Source: a virus
IMG/VR virus record: IMGVR_UViG_3300048690_000209
Coordinates: 1-37,244 of that record
Length of the DNA stretch: 37,244 bases
Strand: one strand, 5' to 3'
The notes beneath the pieces were generated by a model. It searched no databases, was not told the origin of the DNA, and saw nothing but the letters and a program-made list of their open reading frames with translations. Numbering within the stretch: position 1 is the stretch's first letter; every line of letters begins with the position of its first letter. Of the stretch, positions 21,654-31,128 are shown piece by piece. A program made the position numbers and the translations under genes.

Positions 21654-24600
21654 TTAAAAGAGATATGTGCGAGGAATATCAACGATATTTACAGTAGAAC
21701 TTCCTTCTACTATAACGGTAGCCCAGTCCGGGATACTGTACTGCTGTCTGGTAGAAATAAAACTACCGTTTAAGATTGTGTCCACAAGAGGACTTCTGTC
21801 AAGTTTTTGTAAATTTTCAGTATCTGGTGCATCTAATACTATTAGAATTCCGTCTACTTGATAATTTTGTGTAATAACTTTGTTGGTTGGTAACACGGCT
21901 GCTTTGTCTACATCAATTATTACATTGGTGTTGGTAGCAGGAGTTAGTAAGTTGTATATATCGGCCGCTTGAACTAAGGTATCTACGAAAGTTTTAACAG
22001 CATACTCTGTTGGAACCGCAGTATTTGAATTGCCTGCCATTGTACCGTCACTAGAGAACTCGTTAATAGTCTCACCTAACTGCGCACCAATAGAACCCAA
22101 CTTCAAGCTAGTCAAACCACTTAAGTCGAATGCGTTAGCATTCAATGTAGCACGACCAGTTGCTTGATCAATTCGGAAATATTCACCTACACGGAAGTTA
22201 CCATCTTGGTCAGTACTTACATAGAATACACGACCTGGGAAGACTTCGTTTGTTTCATTACCTTGTGCGGCAGCTTGTAGCGGCTCTCCAGGATAATTTG
22301 TAGTTACTACACCACCTGTACCAATTGACAAGAAGTCGTGGCCAGTTAAACGAATCTGTGAATACTTACTACGTAGTGTGATGCCAGTACCACTTACGCT
22401 ACCCATTGGTTTTTCTTGTGCTAAAATAACAGAAACTATAGAACTACTATTTACATAGGTTCCTGATACACTTTGTACAACGTACGCATATGTATCGCCT
22501 GCAATTTGAATACTCTGACCAGGTTTAGGTGCTGCTGTTAATCCTGTTAACACTAGTACAAAACCTTTTTGGTTTTCTAGCGCACCTGCACTTACAGTAC
22601 CTACTCCGCCATTTTGGAAAGAGATAGTGTGTCCTAGTGCAAAAGTACCTGTTGTATTTCGTACATATAGTTTATTTGCACTATATTGTACGTTTGTTAC
22701 TACGCCAGTTGCACCGTTACTTGTTACAAAAGTATCGCCTTCATTAATTACACCACCCTGATAAACAAAGTTTAGCTGTTGCCCAATCAATGTTCCAGTT
22801 ACTGCTGTTTCTGAGGTTCCGAACCCTTGAGCTACTGCCCCCCATGTACCATAGCTATTGTTACCGTTTAGTGCACGAATAAAACCGCCACCAGTACCTA
22901 TGTAACCAAAGTAACAGTAATAAGTAAAACAGCTTACAATTTCTGACTTACCTTCGTCTTTAACCCAATAACCAACACCGTTATCATTGATAATGGTATA
23001 GCCATGGAAGATCATTGTTTTAGCACCAGTACTATGTACAGTACCATCAATTAAAGCAGCAATAGCGCCTGAACCGATAAATGAACACTCTAAAACGTAA
23101 GGAGATTTAGTAGTAATAGGCGATGCTGGGTTAAATCCAACAACAACACCCTTAACTGTAGAAGTTGTAATATCACTAGGAGTTGTGCCAGGTACCCAAC
23201 CAGTCATACCTTTAAAGGTCATTTTGTTTAATATTGAGCCGTTGCTCATCTTAAACATTGTAGACTGACTATTTGGAGTTATACCGTCATCACTTAGACC
23301 GGCTTTGGCGTGAACGTTAACAGTACGTTGATTATCTCCAACAATAGCCACGTTTGGTGGAACTATGATTGGCAGTTGTTCATTGTATGTACCTGTTTTA
23401 ACAAAGATTGTAGAACCTTCTTCAGCACGTTGACAAGCATACTTAATAGTTGCAAACGGAGTAGATATATTACTACCACTTGTTACTTGGTCAACACCGT
23501 GTGGTGCAACATAGTAAACTTTTGAAGATTCTGTAGCTCCAAGCCAAGCAAGGGCATTACCACTAGCCGATACACTTAAACTTCTACCAACTTTATCATC
23601 CCCTGCATCAAGCGGCGCTGAATTGTAGTCATTGTTTAAGAGATCGTAGTATAAAACATCACCTAAGTTAGTACCTGGTATATTCTGCACTTCACCAGAA
23701 TTGTTTATAACAGATACACCTAAGAACTTATAGTTCTGGAAAGGTAAGCCATATGTTTTGAACTCTTCTAGCTCTTTTTTAGCATACTGGAAAGCTTCGC
23801 GTACAGTATCAAACAAATATGCACTAGGTAGTTTAACAACACGATCAACGCTAGATACTGCGGCAAAATAGGTATTTGTGAATTTACCAGCAGGGATATT
23901 GTTTAAATCGTATCCTGTACCAACATTTACATATCCATTATATTGTGGAACCGGTGTAAGTGTTGTAGTAGCAGCAAATCCTGTAGCACCACCAGTATCG
24001 GTTGCAATAATATTTGCATAACTATAGTGACGACCACCGTTAGTAACTGTAACTCCTAAAATACCGCTTGGTGTAGCTGCAACTGTGAAACTAGCCCCAA
24101 TACCTTGTGCTGTACTATTAACCTGTACGGTTGCATAAGTATAGTTAGTACCTGGATTTGTTAGGGTAATGCTTTCAATTGTATTACCATCAGCGCGTGT
24201 AACAGTAGCTGCACCACCCGTACTGTACTGATTACCAGTAATTTGTACTGTTGGATTACTTGTGTAGTTTTTACCGCGATTCGTAACTGTAATACCCGCA
24301 ATTGGATATCCACTTAAAATAGGGTTAGCTGTAGCGCCTGTACCTCCACCACCACTAATTGTAATAGTAGCAAAAGTATAACCATGACCTGGATTAGTAA
24401 TACTAATATCAGTAACACCGCCGGCTGTAATTGTTGCTGTAGCAGTTGCTTCGTGACCATCACCATTAATTGTTACAGTAGGGGCGCTCGTATATCCGCT
24501 ACCAACATTGGTAATTTCATAACTTTGAATAAAGTTTTTAAGAGTGTGTGCAGTTGCTGTTGCACCTGTTCCATTACCAGTAATACTTACTGTTGCATAT

Positions 24601-27600
24601 GTGTATCCACTACCACCACTTACCAAGTCAATATCAGTAATAGCACCTGCAACAATTGTTACTGTTGCTTGTGCACCAGTACCGTCTCCATTGATTGTTG
24701 CTGTTGCAGAGGTATAACCACTGCCAAGTGTATCCATGTGCACTTTAGCAACTGCGGTACCAAGATTTAAAGTAACGGCTAGTGTAGCTCCTGTACCACC
24801 ACCACCTACTACTGTTGCAGTTGGTGCTGTAGTATAACGACTACCAGCATTTGTAATTGCTGCACTAGCAATGTTTTTTCCTGGTGGAACAACTATTGAA
24901 GCAGTACCTCCAGTACCATCACCAAGCAATGTAACTGTTGAGTCGTTGGAATAATTATATCCGCCGTTATTAAAAGCAATAGACTGTAATGGAGCACCTG
25001 CCAATATTGGGGTAACTGTAGCACCTTCGCCATCGCCTTGAACAGTTAGATTAGTGGATAAACCACTGTAGCCGCTACCTTGTGCAGTAACTGTAACACC
25101 ACCTAAAACACCAAGCTTATAGCTTAATAAGTTATCGTTGTTATCAGCAAGCTTCCAGTCATTACCGTCACGTACTAAGAACTTGTTTGCTGTCTTTACA
25201 GGACTAGCGATTACTAAGTCTGCATCACGTAATTCACCGGCTTTTGTATTTGTGTAAGTACCAGTATTTACTGAGCCAGGAGTAACTCCATGACCGCTTA
25301 CTAACTTAATACCTTCTGTGCGCTTGATGTATGCAAGTGAAGCACCATCAATAGAAATACCATGACGCTGATCTTCAACAGAAATTACACGATTATTGCG
25401 GCTAGTTCCACGAATGGCAGCAACGTTGGCTTTTGTAGTTAATGTTTCGTCGTTGCGTGTAGTACCGTTTGTTAGCGAACCACCGCTAAAGTAGAAGTAG
25501 TTATAACCATTAATACTTGATAATGTGCTAGATACTAGGGCTGTTTTTTCGTAACGTACGCCACCAATCCAATACACAAACTTTGTTTGTCCTGCAACAG
25601 GACAAACTACTAAAGTTTTTGCAATTGCCGCAGTTTCGTAGGCTGTGCCAGTAGCAAACTTACTATCTTCACGAACAGTTACATCACCGTTCTTGTCAAT
25701 AGAGTAAACACGAGTACCATTATCACTGAATTCTACAACACCGCGAGTATCAACGTGCTGATTATCAAAACCAGTAGGATCAACGGTTGTATTTGTAACT
25801 GTAGAACCACTTAATACGTCTAGTACACCGTCAATAACTGCATTGTTATTAATGTTAGTTGTACCAGTTGCAGCACCGATTTGAACATCAGTTGCAGCAC
25901 CAGCAATATTAACTGTGGTAGCTGTTGTATTAACAACATTAAAAGTTGTTTGGTTAGTAGTAAGGTCACCGCCTTTTACCTGTACATCACCGTCAACAAC
26001 TAAATTGTTGTTAACATTAGTTGTACCAGTTGCAGCACCGATCTCAACGTTTGTTGCTGCACCAGCAATATTTACTGTTGTAGCTGTTGTATTTGCTATA
26101 TTAAATGTTGTGCTAGTAACGGTTAAGTCACCGCCGTCAATGTTTAGGTCATTGTCAACATCTAAGGTACCACTTACGCGGGTATTACCAAGTGTAGAAG
26201 TACCGTCAGTTGTAAGTGTTGTGCCATTTGTAAGATTTAAGCTACCACCACTGATATTAATTGTTGCACCGTTTTGAGCAGTATAGCTTGCATTAACGCC
26301 GCTAGCAACCAAAGGACCACTAATTGTTCCGCCTGCTGCTGCATTAATAAACTGATCTACGTAAGATTTTGTAGCTGCGTGTAGTGGATCTGTAGGAGCT
26401 GCATACAAGGTAAGCATACCAAGCATCGCATCGCCGTCTTTAGACAAGAATCCTTCTGCACCAGTAGCAAAGCTACTCCAGTTTGCGTTTGTTCCACCTG
26501 CTGGGTTACTGCCACCAAAACTATCTACGTTTGCAATAAAGCTAGAAGCTCCTGCTTTTACAACGTCGTCTTTGTAGTATTGAGTAGTGCTATTCCAAGC
26601 ACCCATCCAACGAATACCACTATTGAACTTCTGCCATTTGTTAGCAGCTAAGTCAGTAGCGAATACTGTAGAAGCATGTGGTAAGATGGAAATGTAAGTA
26701 TTACCACCGTAAGTAACTACTTCGTCAGTTGCATACTGTGTGGTAGTAGACCAAGGTCCGCTAACTTTAAAGCCAGCAACAATCTTATCCCAAGTAGCTG
26801 TAACTGTAGGATTAACGTTTTGGTTATCTGATTTTGCGCGGTATAGTGAACCACCGTAACCAATAACTTCATTGATTTTATATTCTGTAGCACTAGACCA
26901 AGCACCTTGATAGGAGAATCCTGAACTATATATTTGCCACTTTGTAGCATCAGTAGGTAAGTTGCCAGTTGTTACACCTAGTGCAATGTATACATTACCA
27001 CCATAGCTAACAATATCGCCTTGAAAATATCCAGTAGCGTTAACATAGTTACCTTTGTAACTGTTACCTGCTGTTAATAGTTCCCAGTTAGAAGAAACTG
27101 TAGGAAGCGTATTAGACTGTGTTAATTTTGAACGGTAGATGTTGTTACCATAAACAACAATATCGTTTACATAATATTCGGTTACAGCACTGAAGTTACC
27201 AGTAAACTTAATACCGCCTACATACAGTTCCCAATAACCAGTGTTGCTTGGTGCATTGTTAGTAGTTTCAACTTTAGCACGATAGATGTTAGCACCATAT
27301 GCAACCAAGTCATTTGGTTTGTATGCAGTAGCTTCGTTGTAAATACCGTTAGGGCTAACACCCTCTACAAATTTATCCCAGTATGTGGTATTTGTAGGTA
27401 AGTTGTTTGTTCCATCTTGTTTTGCAACAAAGATTGATCCACCGTATTTAACAACATCGTTCTTTTGATAAGAAACTGTAGCAGAATACACACCTTCGTA
27501 CTGAATACCGTCTAAGAATCTAGACCAGTAAGTTGCATTAGGAGGAGTAATATTTACAGAGTCTTTAACAGCAACGTATACAACACCACCGTGTGCAACA

Positions 27601-27839
27601 CCGTCACCAATTTTGTAGTTACCACTTGTGCTAAATACGCCGGTAAAGTTAAAACCCTCTACCATCAAAGCCCAATAAGCAGTATCTGTTGGCAGTACGC
27701 CAGCTGTTTTTAACGCAAATGTATAAACATATACATTTCCGCCGTACTTAACGATATCGTTAGATTCGTATGTAGTACTGGCGCTCCACTGACCAGCAAA
27801 GTGGAAGCGTAATTTTCCTAGATCAATTAGTTGACTCAT
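21654..27839 (-). CDS. Giant modular tail fibre protein, 2061 residues
   Basis: Modules in order: an 11-residue start; nine ~50-residue repeats with W...T.Y..ND.V.YGG..Y (about 12-460), resembling carbohydrate-binding modules of the CBM5/12 type; a fibre connector (SKDGDAMLGMLTLYAAPTDP); two ~50-residue NIAGAAT..IGAATGTTN.NNN repeats (about 570-665); some ten ~38-residue repeats built on GSGYT..P...I.GDG.GA.A (about 913-1298); a beta-helix/pectin-lyase-like region starting KVYYVAPHGVDQ and TPFATIKYACQRAEEGSTIF (about 1440-1840); and a C-terminal segment ending IVDIPRTYLF. T4-like aquatic phages have comparable large fibre/baseplate proteins. It probably binds host surface glycans. Module types are inferred from sequence patterns. 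Confidence 0.88.
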   Translation of the reverse strand: MSQLIDLGKLRFHFAGQWSASTTYESNDIVKYGGNVYVYTFALKTAGVLPTDTAYWALMVEGFNFTGVFSTSGNYKIGDGVAHGGVVYVAVKDSVNITPPNATYWSRFLDGIQYEGVYSATVSYQKNDVVKYGGSIFVAKQDGTNNLPTNTTYWDKFVEGVSPNGIYNEATAYKPNDLVAYGANIYRAKVETTNNAPSNTGYWELYVGGIKFTGNFSAVTEYYVNDIVVYGNNIYRSKLTQSNTLPTVSSNWELLTAGNSYKGNYVNATGYFQGDIVSYGGNVYIALGVTTGNLPTDATKWQIYSSGFSYQGAWSSATEYKINEVIGYGGSLYRAKSDNQNVNPTVTATWDKIVAGFKVSGPWSTTTQYATDEVVTYGGNTYISILPHASTVFATDLAANKWQKFNSGIRWMGAWNSTTQYYKDDVVKAGASSFIANVDSFGGSNPAGGTNANWSSFATGAEGFLSKDGDAMLGMLTLYAAPTDPLHAATKSYVDQFINAAAGGTISGPLVASGVNASYTAQNGATINISGGSLNLTNGTTLTTDGTSTLGNTRVSGTLDVDNDLNIDGGDLTVTSTTFNIANTTATTVNIAGAATNVEIGAATGTTNVNNNLVVDGDVQVKGGDLTTNQTTFNVVNTTATTVNIAGAATDVQIGAATGTTNINNNAVIDGVLDVLSGSTVTNTTVDPTGFDNQHVDTRGVVEFSDNGTRVYSIDKNGDVTVREDSKFATGTAYETAAIAKTLVVCPVAGQTKFVYWIGGVRYEKTALVSSTLSSINGYNYFYFSGGSLTNGTTRNDETLTTKANVAAIRGTSRNNRVISVEDQRHGISIDGASLAYIKRTEGIKLVSGHGVTPGSVNTGTYTNTKAGELRDADLVIASPVKTANKFLVRDGNDWKLADNNDNLLSYKLGVLGGVTVTAQGSGYSGLSTNLTVQGDGEGATVTPILAGAPLQSIAFNNGGYNYSNDSTVTLLGDGTGGTASIVVPPGKNIASAAITNAGSRYTTAPTATVVGGGGTGATLAVTLNLGTAVAKVHMDTLGSGYTSATATINGDGTGAQATVTIVAGAITDIDLVSGGSGYTYATVSITGNGTGATATAHTLKNFIQSYEITNVGSGYTSAPTVTINGDGHEATATATITAGGVTDISITNPGHGYTFATITISGGGGTGATANPILSGYPIAGITVTNRGKNYTSNPTVQITGNQYSTGGAATVTRADGNTIESITLTNPGTNYTYATVQVNSTAQGIGASFTVAATPSGILGVTVTNGGRHYSYANIIATDTGGATGFAATTTLTPVPQYNGYVNVGTGYDLNNIPAGKFTNTYFAAVSSVDRVVKLPSAYLFDTVREAFQYAKKELEEFKTYGLPFQNYKFLGVSVINNSGEVQNIPGTNLGDVLYYDLLNNDYNSAPLDAGDDKVGRSLSVSASGNALAWLGATESSKVYYVAPHGVDQVTSGSNISTPFATIKYACQRAEEGSTIFVKTGTYNEQLPIIVPPNVAIVGDNQRTVNVHAKAGLSDDGITPNSQSTMFKMSNGSILNKMTFKGMTGWVPGTTPSDITTSTVKGVVVGFNPASPITTKSPYVLECSFIGSGAIAALIDGTVHSTGAKTMIFHGYTIINDNGVGYWVKDEGKSEIVSCFTYYCYFGYIGTGGGFIRALNGNNSYGTWGAVAQGFGTSETAVTGTLIGQQLNFVYQGGVINEGDTFVTSNGATGVVTNVQYSANKLYVRNTTGTFALGHTISFQNGGVGTVSAGALENQKGFVLVLTGLTAAPKPGQSIQIAGDTYAYVVQSVSGTYVNSSSIVSVILAQEKPMGSVSGTGITLRSKYSQIRLTGHDFLSIGTGGVVTTNYPGEPLQAAAQGNETNEVFPGRVFYVSTDQDGNFRVGEYFRIDQATGRATLNANAFDLSGLTSLKLGSIGAQLGETINEFSSDGTMAGNSNTAVPTEYAVKTFVDTLVQAADIYNLLTPATNTNVIIDVDKAAVLPTNKVITQNYQVDGILIVLDAPDTENLQKLDRSPLVDTILNGSFISTRQQYSIPDWATVIVEGSSTVNIVDIPRTYLF
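23945..25100 (-). repeat. About ten GSGYT-type repeats in the giant fibre
   Basis: Each unit of about 38 codons has the form I-T-N-x-GSGYT-xAP-x-V-x-I-x-GDG-xGA-x-A. Copies are clear at the codons for GSGYTSATATI, GSGYTYATVSI, GSGYTSAPTVTI and GHGYTFATITI, with degenerate ends. The repeats are coding and in frame, and suggest a beta-solenoid shaft. Confidence 0.82.
25849..26137 (-). repeat. Two long coding direct repeats in the giant fibre
   Basis: Two copies about 160 bp apart code NTTATTVNIAGAATDVQIGA and its near twin with NVEIGA. At DNA level they share stretches such as TTAGTTGTACCAGTTGCAGC. The similarity at synonymous positions suggests a fairly recent duplication or gene conversion. 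Confidence 0.75.
26460..27806 (-). repeat. Nine CBM5/12-like repeats in the giant fibre
   Basis: Nine successive units of 49-52 codons share F-x-x-x-G-x-[WY]-x-x-x-T-x-Y-x-x-N-D-x-V-x-YGG-x-x-[YF]-x-A, then P..T..W......G. Lengths are 51, 49 (six times) and 52 (twice). The Trp and Tyr positions are those that stack on sugars in chitin- or cellulose-binding modules; ligand identity is not visible. Confidence 0.85.
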
Positions 27840-27840
27840 A

Positions 27841-28071
27841 TTATATTAGCCTCATAAGTAAGTGTCCTTTGTTACCCCATTCGAACTGAATAGTATCTTT
27901 TGACCATACCCATTGTTTATAGTCATACTTATCAATTACGTCAGTTTCTGGTAGTGAAACAGGAGTGTCTCCGTCTAAAATTTCGATATTTAAATTGCCT
28001 GTGTCAGGGTCTAGACGAAACCCGTAGAACACTTTATCAACTAAATCTGTACCTGTATAGAATCCACTCAT
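27841..28071 (-). CDS. Small structural protein, 76 residues, unknown
   Basis: The protein reads FYTGTDLVDKVFYGFRLDPD, then NLNIEILDGDTPVSLPE and ends QFEWGNKGHLLMRLI. It is soluble and beta-like. It sits between fibre genes, overlapping the preceding stop by one base and ending one base before the giant fibre ATG. The GTDLVDKVFYGFRLDPDTG segment resembles small virion proteins of cyanophage-type myoviruses. Probably a fibre or baseplate connector; not shown. Confidence 0.65.
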   Translation of the reverse strand: MSGFYTGTDLVDKVFYGFRLDPDTGNLNIEILDGDTPVSLPETDVIDKYDYKQWVWSKDTIQFEWGNKGHLLMRLI

Positions 28072-28391
28072 TATGAGACTCCTTGTAAAATCGAAAAGAC
28101 TACATCAATGCTGGTAGTTACCATGGCAGAGACGATTAACTTGTCCCCTGGTAAAAGCACTAATTTATTGCCCTTCATCAACTCGAAAGGTTCGCCTGCT
28201 TCTATACGTTTGTTTTTATGCACATAGGTATCTGTAGAACCTCTGCGCGTTTTAATTGTAAAAGGCACAGTAGTACTTAGTAAGTTACTAACACTACAAC
28301 CTATTACGATTGCCTTTTCTGGGGCTGTGTATACTTCTACTTCTGTAGTACCTACACCGTTTGCTATTGCATTTGTAAATGTTGTTGCCAT
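28071..28391 (-). CDS. Small virion structural protein, 106 residues
   Basis: The sequence is beta-rich (TTEVEVYTAPEKAIVIGCSV, TTVPFTIKTRRGSTDTYVHK) with KLVLLPGDKLIVSAMVTTSI near the end, the form of a small jelly-roll or beta-sandwich. Such proteins occur beside tail fibre genes of T4-related cyanophages as structural proteins of unknown position. The start is 4 bp after the preceding stop and the end overlaps the next ATG. Confidence 0.68.
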   Translation of the reverse strand: MATTFTNAIANGVGTTEVEVYTAPEKAIVIGCSVSNLLSTTVPFTIKTRRGSTDTYVHKNKRIEAGEPFELMKGNKLVLLPGDKLIVSAMVTTSIDVVFSILQGVS

Positions 28392-28394
28392 ATT

Positions 28395-28619
28395 TTACCC
28401 CAATGCAATTGCCATTACGATAGCTTTTTCGTTAGCTATCTGCTCAATTAAGGCATCTTGTCCACCGCCTGCGCTAAAACTGCTAACAGTACCATCGTGT
28501 TTTTTATAATACATGGTACCGTCATAGTCGTTTATTGCTACTTCACCGAATTCTAAATCTTCGGGCTGTGGGATTCTGCCAGGAATTGAGCTACGTTTAA
28601 ATTTAATTACTGCAGCCAT
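28395..28619 (-). CDS. Short fibre-anchor-type protein, 74 residues
   Basis: The N-terminus IKFKRSSIPGRIPQPEDLEF, followed by GEVAINDYDGTMYYKK, is the attachment motif (KRS..G..P....L..GE.A.N..DG.LY.K) at the start of many phage fibres and tropism determinants. Here only a short helical tail follows (GGGQDALIEQIANEKAIVMA), so it is either a stand-alone connector or a shortened fibre. The next gene carries a related motif with a full fibre body. Confidence 0.72.
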   Translation of the reverse strand: MAAVIKFKRSSIPGRIPQPEDLEFGEVAINDYDGTMYYKKHDGTVSSFSAGGGQDALIEQIANEKAIVMAIALG

Positions 28620-28628
28620 TTAGCACCT

Positions 28629-29960
28629 TTAATAAGTGCCGCCGTCAACTTGTACAATACTAGCTAATCCGGCAGTTACTGAGAACTGTGAAGAATCAAA
28701 CTTAGCTAAACCTTTGATTAAGTTAGTGGCTGTTGGGATTACAGTTTGCAAGATGTTGGTAATCAAACCCTTGGCATTAACCGTGATTGTTGGCACAGTT
28801 ACTTCATCACCGAAAACACCTACTGTGGCATTAACTGTGGCCAGTGTAATTGCTGCCGAAACTGCTGCACTACCGTCTACACTTAATAGTGTAGCTATTG
28901 CATCACCAGTTAAGCTCAAGTTACGTGCTGTTGCCCACTTGGTAGCTGTAGCTGCATTACCAACTAATTCTGCATAGACATTGGTTACTTCCAAGTCTTT
29001 GTTTAGTTGCCAACGATCTGTGCCGCTAGTATACAAGATAGTTGCTGGTACTGCTGGGCCACGAATGGTTATACCACCGCCGTCTGCCATTGCTGCCGAC
29101 GTAGCATCTTTGGCTAACTCGATGTTTTTATCGCCAATAGATACTGTTGTAGAGTTAACTGAAGTTACAGTTCCTAAAACAGTTAGGTTACCTGTGATGG
29201 ACGCGTTACCATCAATGTTGATGTTGGCAGCAGTAATATCGTTGCTGTACAGCGTACCGTTGATTGTAGCGTCATTGAACACAACGTTTGATGTTGGATT
29301 AACTGCTTGACCAAGGTTAATTGTTACTGTGTTGTCGGTAACCGCTGTGGTAACACCGACTCCGCCTACAATGCTAAGGGTATCCGTTAACAGGCTAATT
29401 GTATCGGTTCCGGTATTACCGGCTACGCCTAGGTTAGTTGCAACACTAACAGTTCCAGCGGCTGTTAAGCGACCTTTTGAATCAACTGTGAATGTTGGAA
29501 TATCTGTTGCTGAACCATAGCTGCCTGCGGTTACTGCGGTATTTGCTAGCGTAATTGCTGCGTTTACATTTTGTGACCCGTCTACGCCGGTTAGTTGTGC
29601 AGTTGCGTCACCGGTTAGGCTTAGGGTACGTGCATTCAACCATTTAGTTGTAGTAGCTGCGTTACCAATTAAGTCTGCGGTAATATTACGTGCTGCAAAA
29701 TCGCCATTTGAATCGCGTTTTACTAATGTGCCGATTGTATTGGAATTAGTAGCAGCGTCAACCATATCGGTATAGCGCTTACCACCAACGATAATGTGGT
29801 TAACTGCATTACCAGCAGTTTCGAGTCCAAGACCAATATAAAGTCTATCTCCACCATTCGACCCGTTGTCTGTTAAGCCTGAGTAGGCTAACTCACCCGC
29901 ACCTAATACCCCAGGATTGCCTGACGTTTCACTGCGTTTTATTCTTACTATAGAAGCCAT
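28629..29960 (-). CDS. Tail fibre protein with attachment motif and repeats, 443 residues
   Basis: The start VRIKRSETSGNPGVLGAGEL is a fibre-attachment motif. From about 95 and again from about 330 come related modules (GNAATTTKWLNARTLSLTGD; GNAATATKWATARNLSLTGD), each followed by V-DGS..V-AAITLA and a V/IPT.TV..KG.. stretch. The middle has LTVLGTVTSVNSTTVSIGDK. This organisation is common in long fibres of T4-like cyanophages. The protein lacks a C-terminal chaperone domain, so it probably assembles with partners. Confidence 0.82.
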   Translation of the reverse strand: MASIVRIKRSETSGNPGVLGAGELAYSGLTDNGSNGGDRLYIGLGLETAGNAVNHIIVGGKRYTDMVDAATNSNTIGTLVKRDSNGDFAARNITADLIGNAATTTKWLNARTLSLTGDATAQLTGVDGSQNVNAAITLANTAVTAGSYGSATDIPTFTVDSKGRLTAAGTVSVATNLGVAGNTGTDTISLLTDTLSIVGGVGVTTAVTDNTVTINLGQAVNPTSNVVFNDATINGTLYSNDITAANINIDGNASITGNLTVLGTVTSVNSTTVSIGDKNIELAKDATSAAMADGGGITIRGPAVPATILYTSGTDRWQLNKDLEVTNVYAELVGNAATATKWATARNLSLTGDAIATLLSVDGSAAVSAAITLATVNATVGVFGDEVTVPTITVNAKGLITNILQTVIPTATNLIKGLAKFDSSQFSVTAGLASIVQVDGGTY

Positions 29961-29971
29961 ATTTTTTCCTT

Positions 29972-30238
29972 TTAAAACTGACCAGATTCAATGATTTGTT
30001 GATCTAGTAGCTTGGTGGCAGTCCACTGCTGTGTTGAGGCATTGTACACTAGTGTGCTGCCACTCTCTAGGTTTGTGGTATCAATGTCCACTGAATTTGA
30101 AATAGAACTGGTCGAGGCTGGAGGCATCATACCCGTAACAATAACCGTGGCCTGTTTATCATCAATGACCAGGTTATGTGTTTGTGTAGTTTGTACAACC
30201 GCGCTGTTATTTGACTCGGTTACAACTACATCAGTCAT
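29972..30238 (-). CDS. Small structural protein, 88 residues, unknown
   Basis: The protein is Thr/Ser/Val-rich (MTDVVVTESNNSAVVQTTQT, VIVTGMMPPASTSSIS) and ends TLVYNASTQQWTATKLLDQQ plus IIESGQF. The phrase LVYNASTQQW..T.LL is a frequent short motif of phage fibre proteins. Its ATG overlaps the TGA of the gene upstream (ATGA). The likely role is a fibre or baseplate accessory. Confidence 0.65.
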   Translation of the reverse strand: MTDVVVTESNNSAVVQTTQTHNLVIDDKQATVIVTGMMPPASTSSISNSVDIDTTNLESGSTLVYNASTQQWTATKLLDQQIIESGQF

Positions 30239-31128
30239 CGGGTAACCTCTGGAACTAGTGTTAAGTTACCTACTAAGAACGGCACAACATTGTTGCCATT
30301 GAATAGTTCTAGTGAATAAACTGCTGTTGAAAAATCAAATAATCTGGTTACGCTGCCTAGCACAGTGATTGTAATAGTTTTTGTTGTGTTGTCTAAGATA
30401 ATTTGACCAGCCTGTGAAGTTGCTTCAAAAAGTACTGTTGGACTATCCACAGTTTCACGAACTTGCATGCGTGCTGAATACTGTGATAAGTCAACTGGTT
30501 GGCCATATTCTACAACACCACCACTTGTAAACGTAGTATAGTTTAAGCTATTTACTTGGTTGATTTCAATTTTATTTGCTTGTGCAGCTTGATGTGCAGC
30601 AACAGCAGCTTGATTTGTTGCAATAGCTGACTGCCAGGTTGAGTACGCATTATTTGCAGCATTCAAAATAGGCGGAAAAGTACTAGGTATTGGAGGAGAG
30701 TATTGCTGGTTCTGCTGCATTATAAACTGGTACGCAGCTTGCGTAGTCATTGTAGCCCAAGGTCTTACTGTAGGTGCTACTGTTTGAGCATCTTGATTTC
30801 GTGCATCTTGCCATGTATATAAGGCACCCAAGTAAGCGTCTTCTAAAACTTCTTCATCAATTAGTGTTGGTGCTGTGGCTGTTACTGGTGTTGATACATG
30901 ATAAGCATCTTCTCCAACGGTATTGATTTCTTTCATACCACCTGCACCAACTACACGAAATCTCCAACCAACAGGCATATTGTGTGCTGTTGTGGTAGTT
31001 ATAACGCAAGGGGCCGATTTTGCGATAGTTTGAATTGGTACGTAAACTTTTGTTTGCGATTCCCAACGGTAAACTTCTTGAAATGTGCTGCCTTGGTATA
31101 CCTTATAATTAATTTTTGCTGGTTGCAT
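30235..31128 (-). CDS. Virion structural protein, 297 residues, unknown
   Basis: An N-terminal beta domain (INYKVYQGSTFQEVYRWESQ, APCVITTTTAHNMPVGWRFR) is followed by a helical Ala/Gln-rich middle (NNAYSTWQSAIATNQAAVAA) and a C-terminal beta domain (YSARMQVRETVDSPTVLFEA, LDNTTKTITITVLGSVTRLF). The first and last parts together resemble the beta domain of small fibre/baseplate proteins, interrupted by the helical insert. The start overlaps the membrane coiled-coil gene by 20 bp. Confidence 0.68.
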   Translation of the reverse strand: MQPAKINYKVYQGSTFQEVYRWESQTKVYVPIQTIAKSAPCVITTTTAHNMPVGWRFRVVGAGGMKEINTVGEDAYHVSTPVTATAPTLIDEEVLEDAYLGALYTWQDARNQDAQTVAPTVRPWATMTTQAAYQFIMQQNQQYSPPIPSTFPPILNAANNAYSTWQSAIATNQAAVAAHQAAQANKIEINQVNSLNYTTFTSGGVVEYGQPVDLSQYSARMQVRETVDSPTVLFEATSQAGQIILDNTTKTITITVLGSVTRLFDFSTAVYSLELFNGNNVVPFLVGNLTLVPEVTR

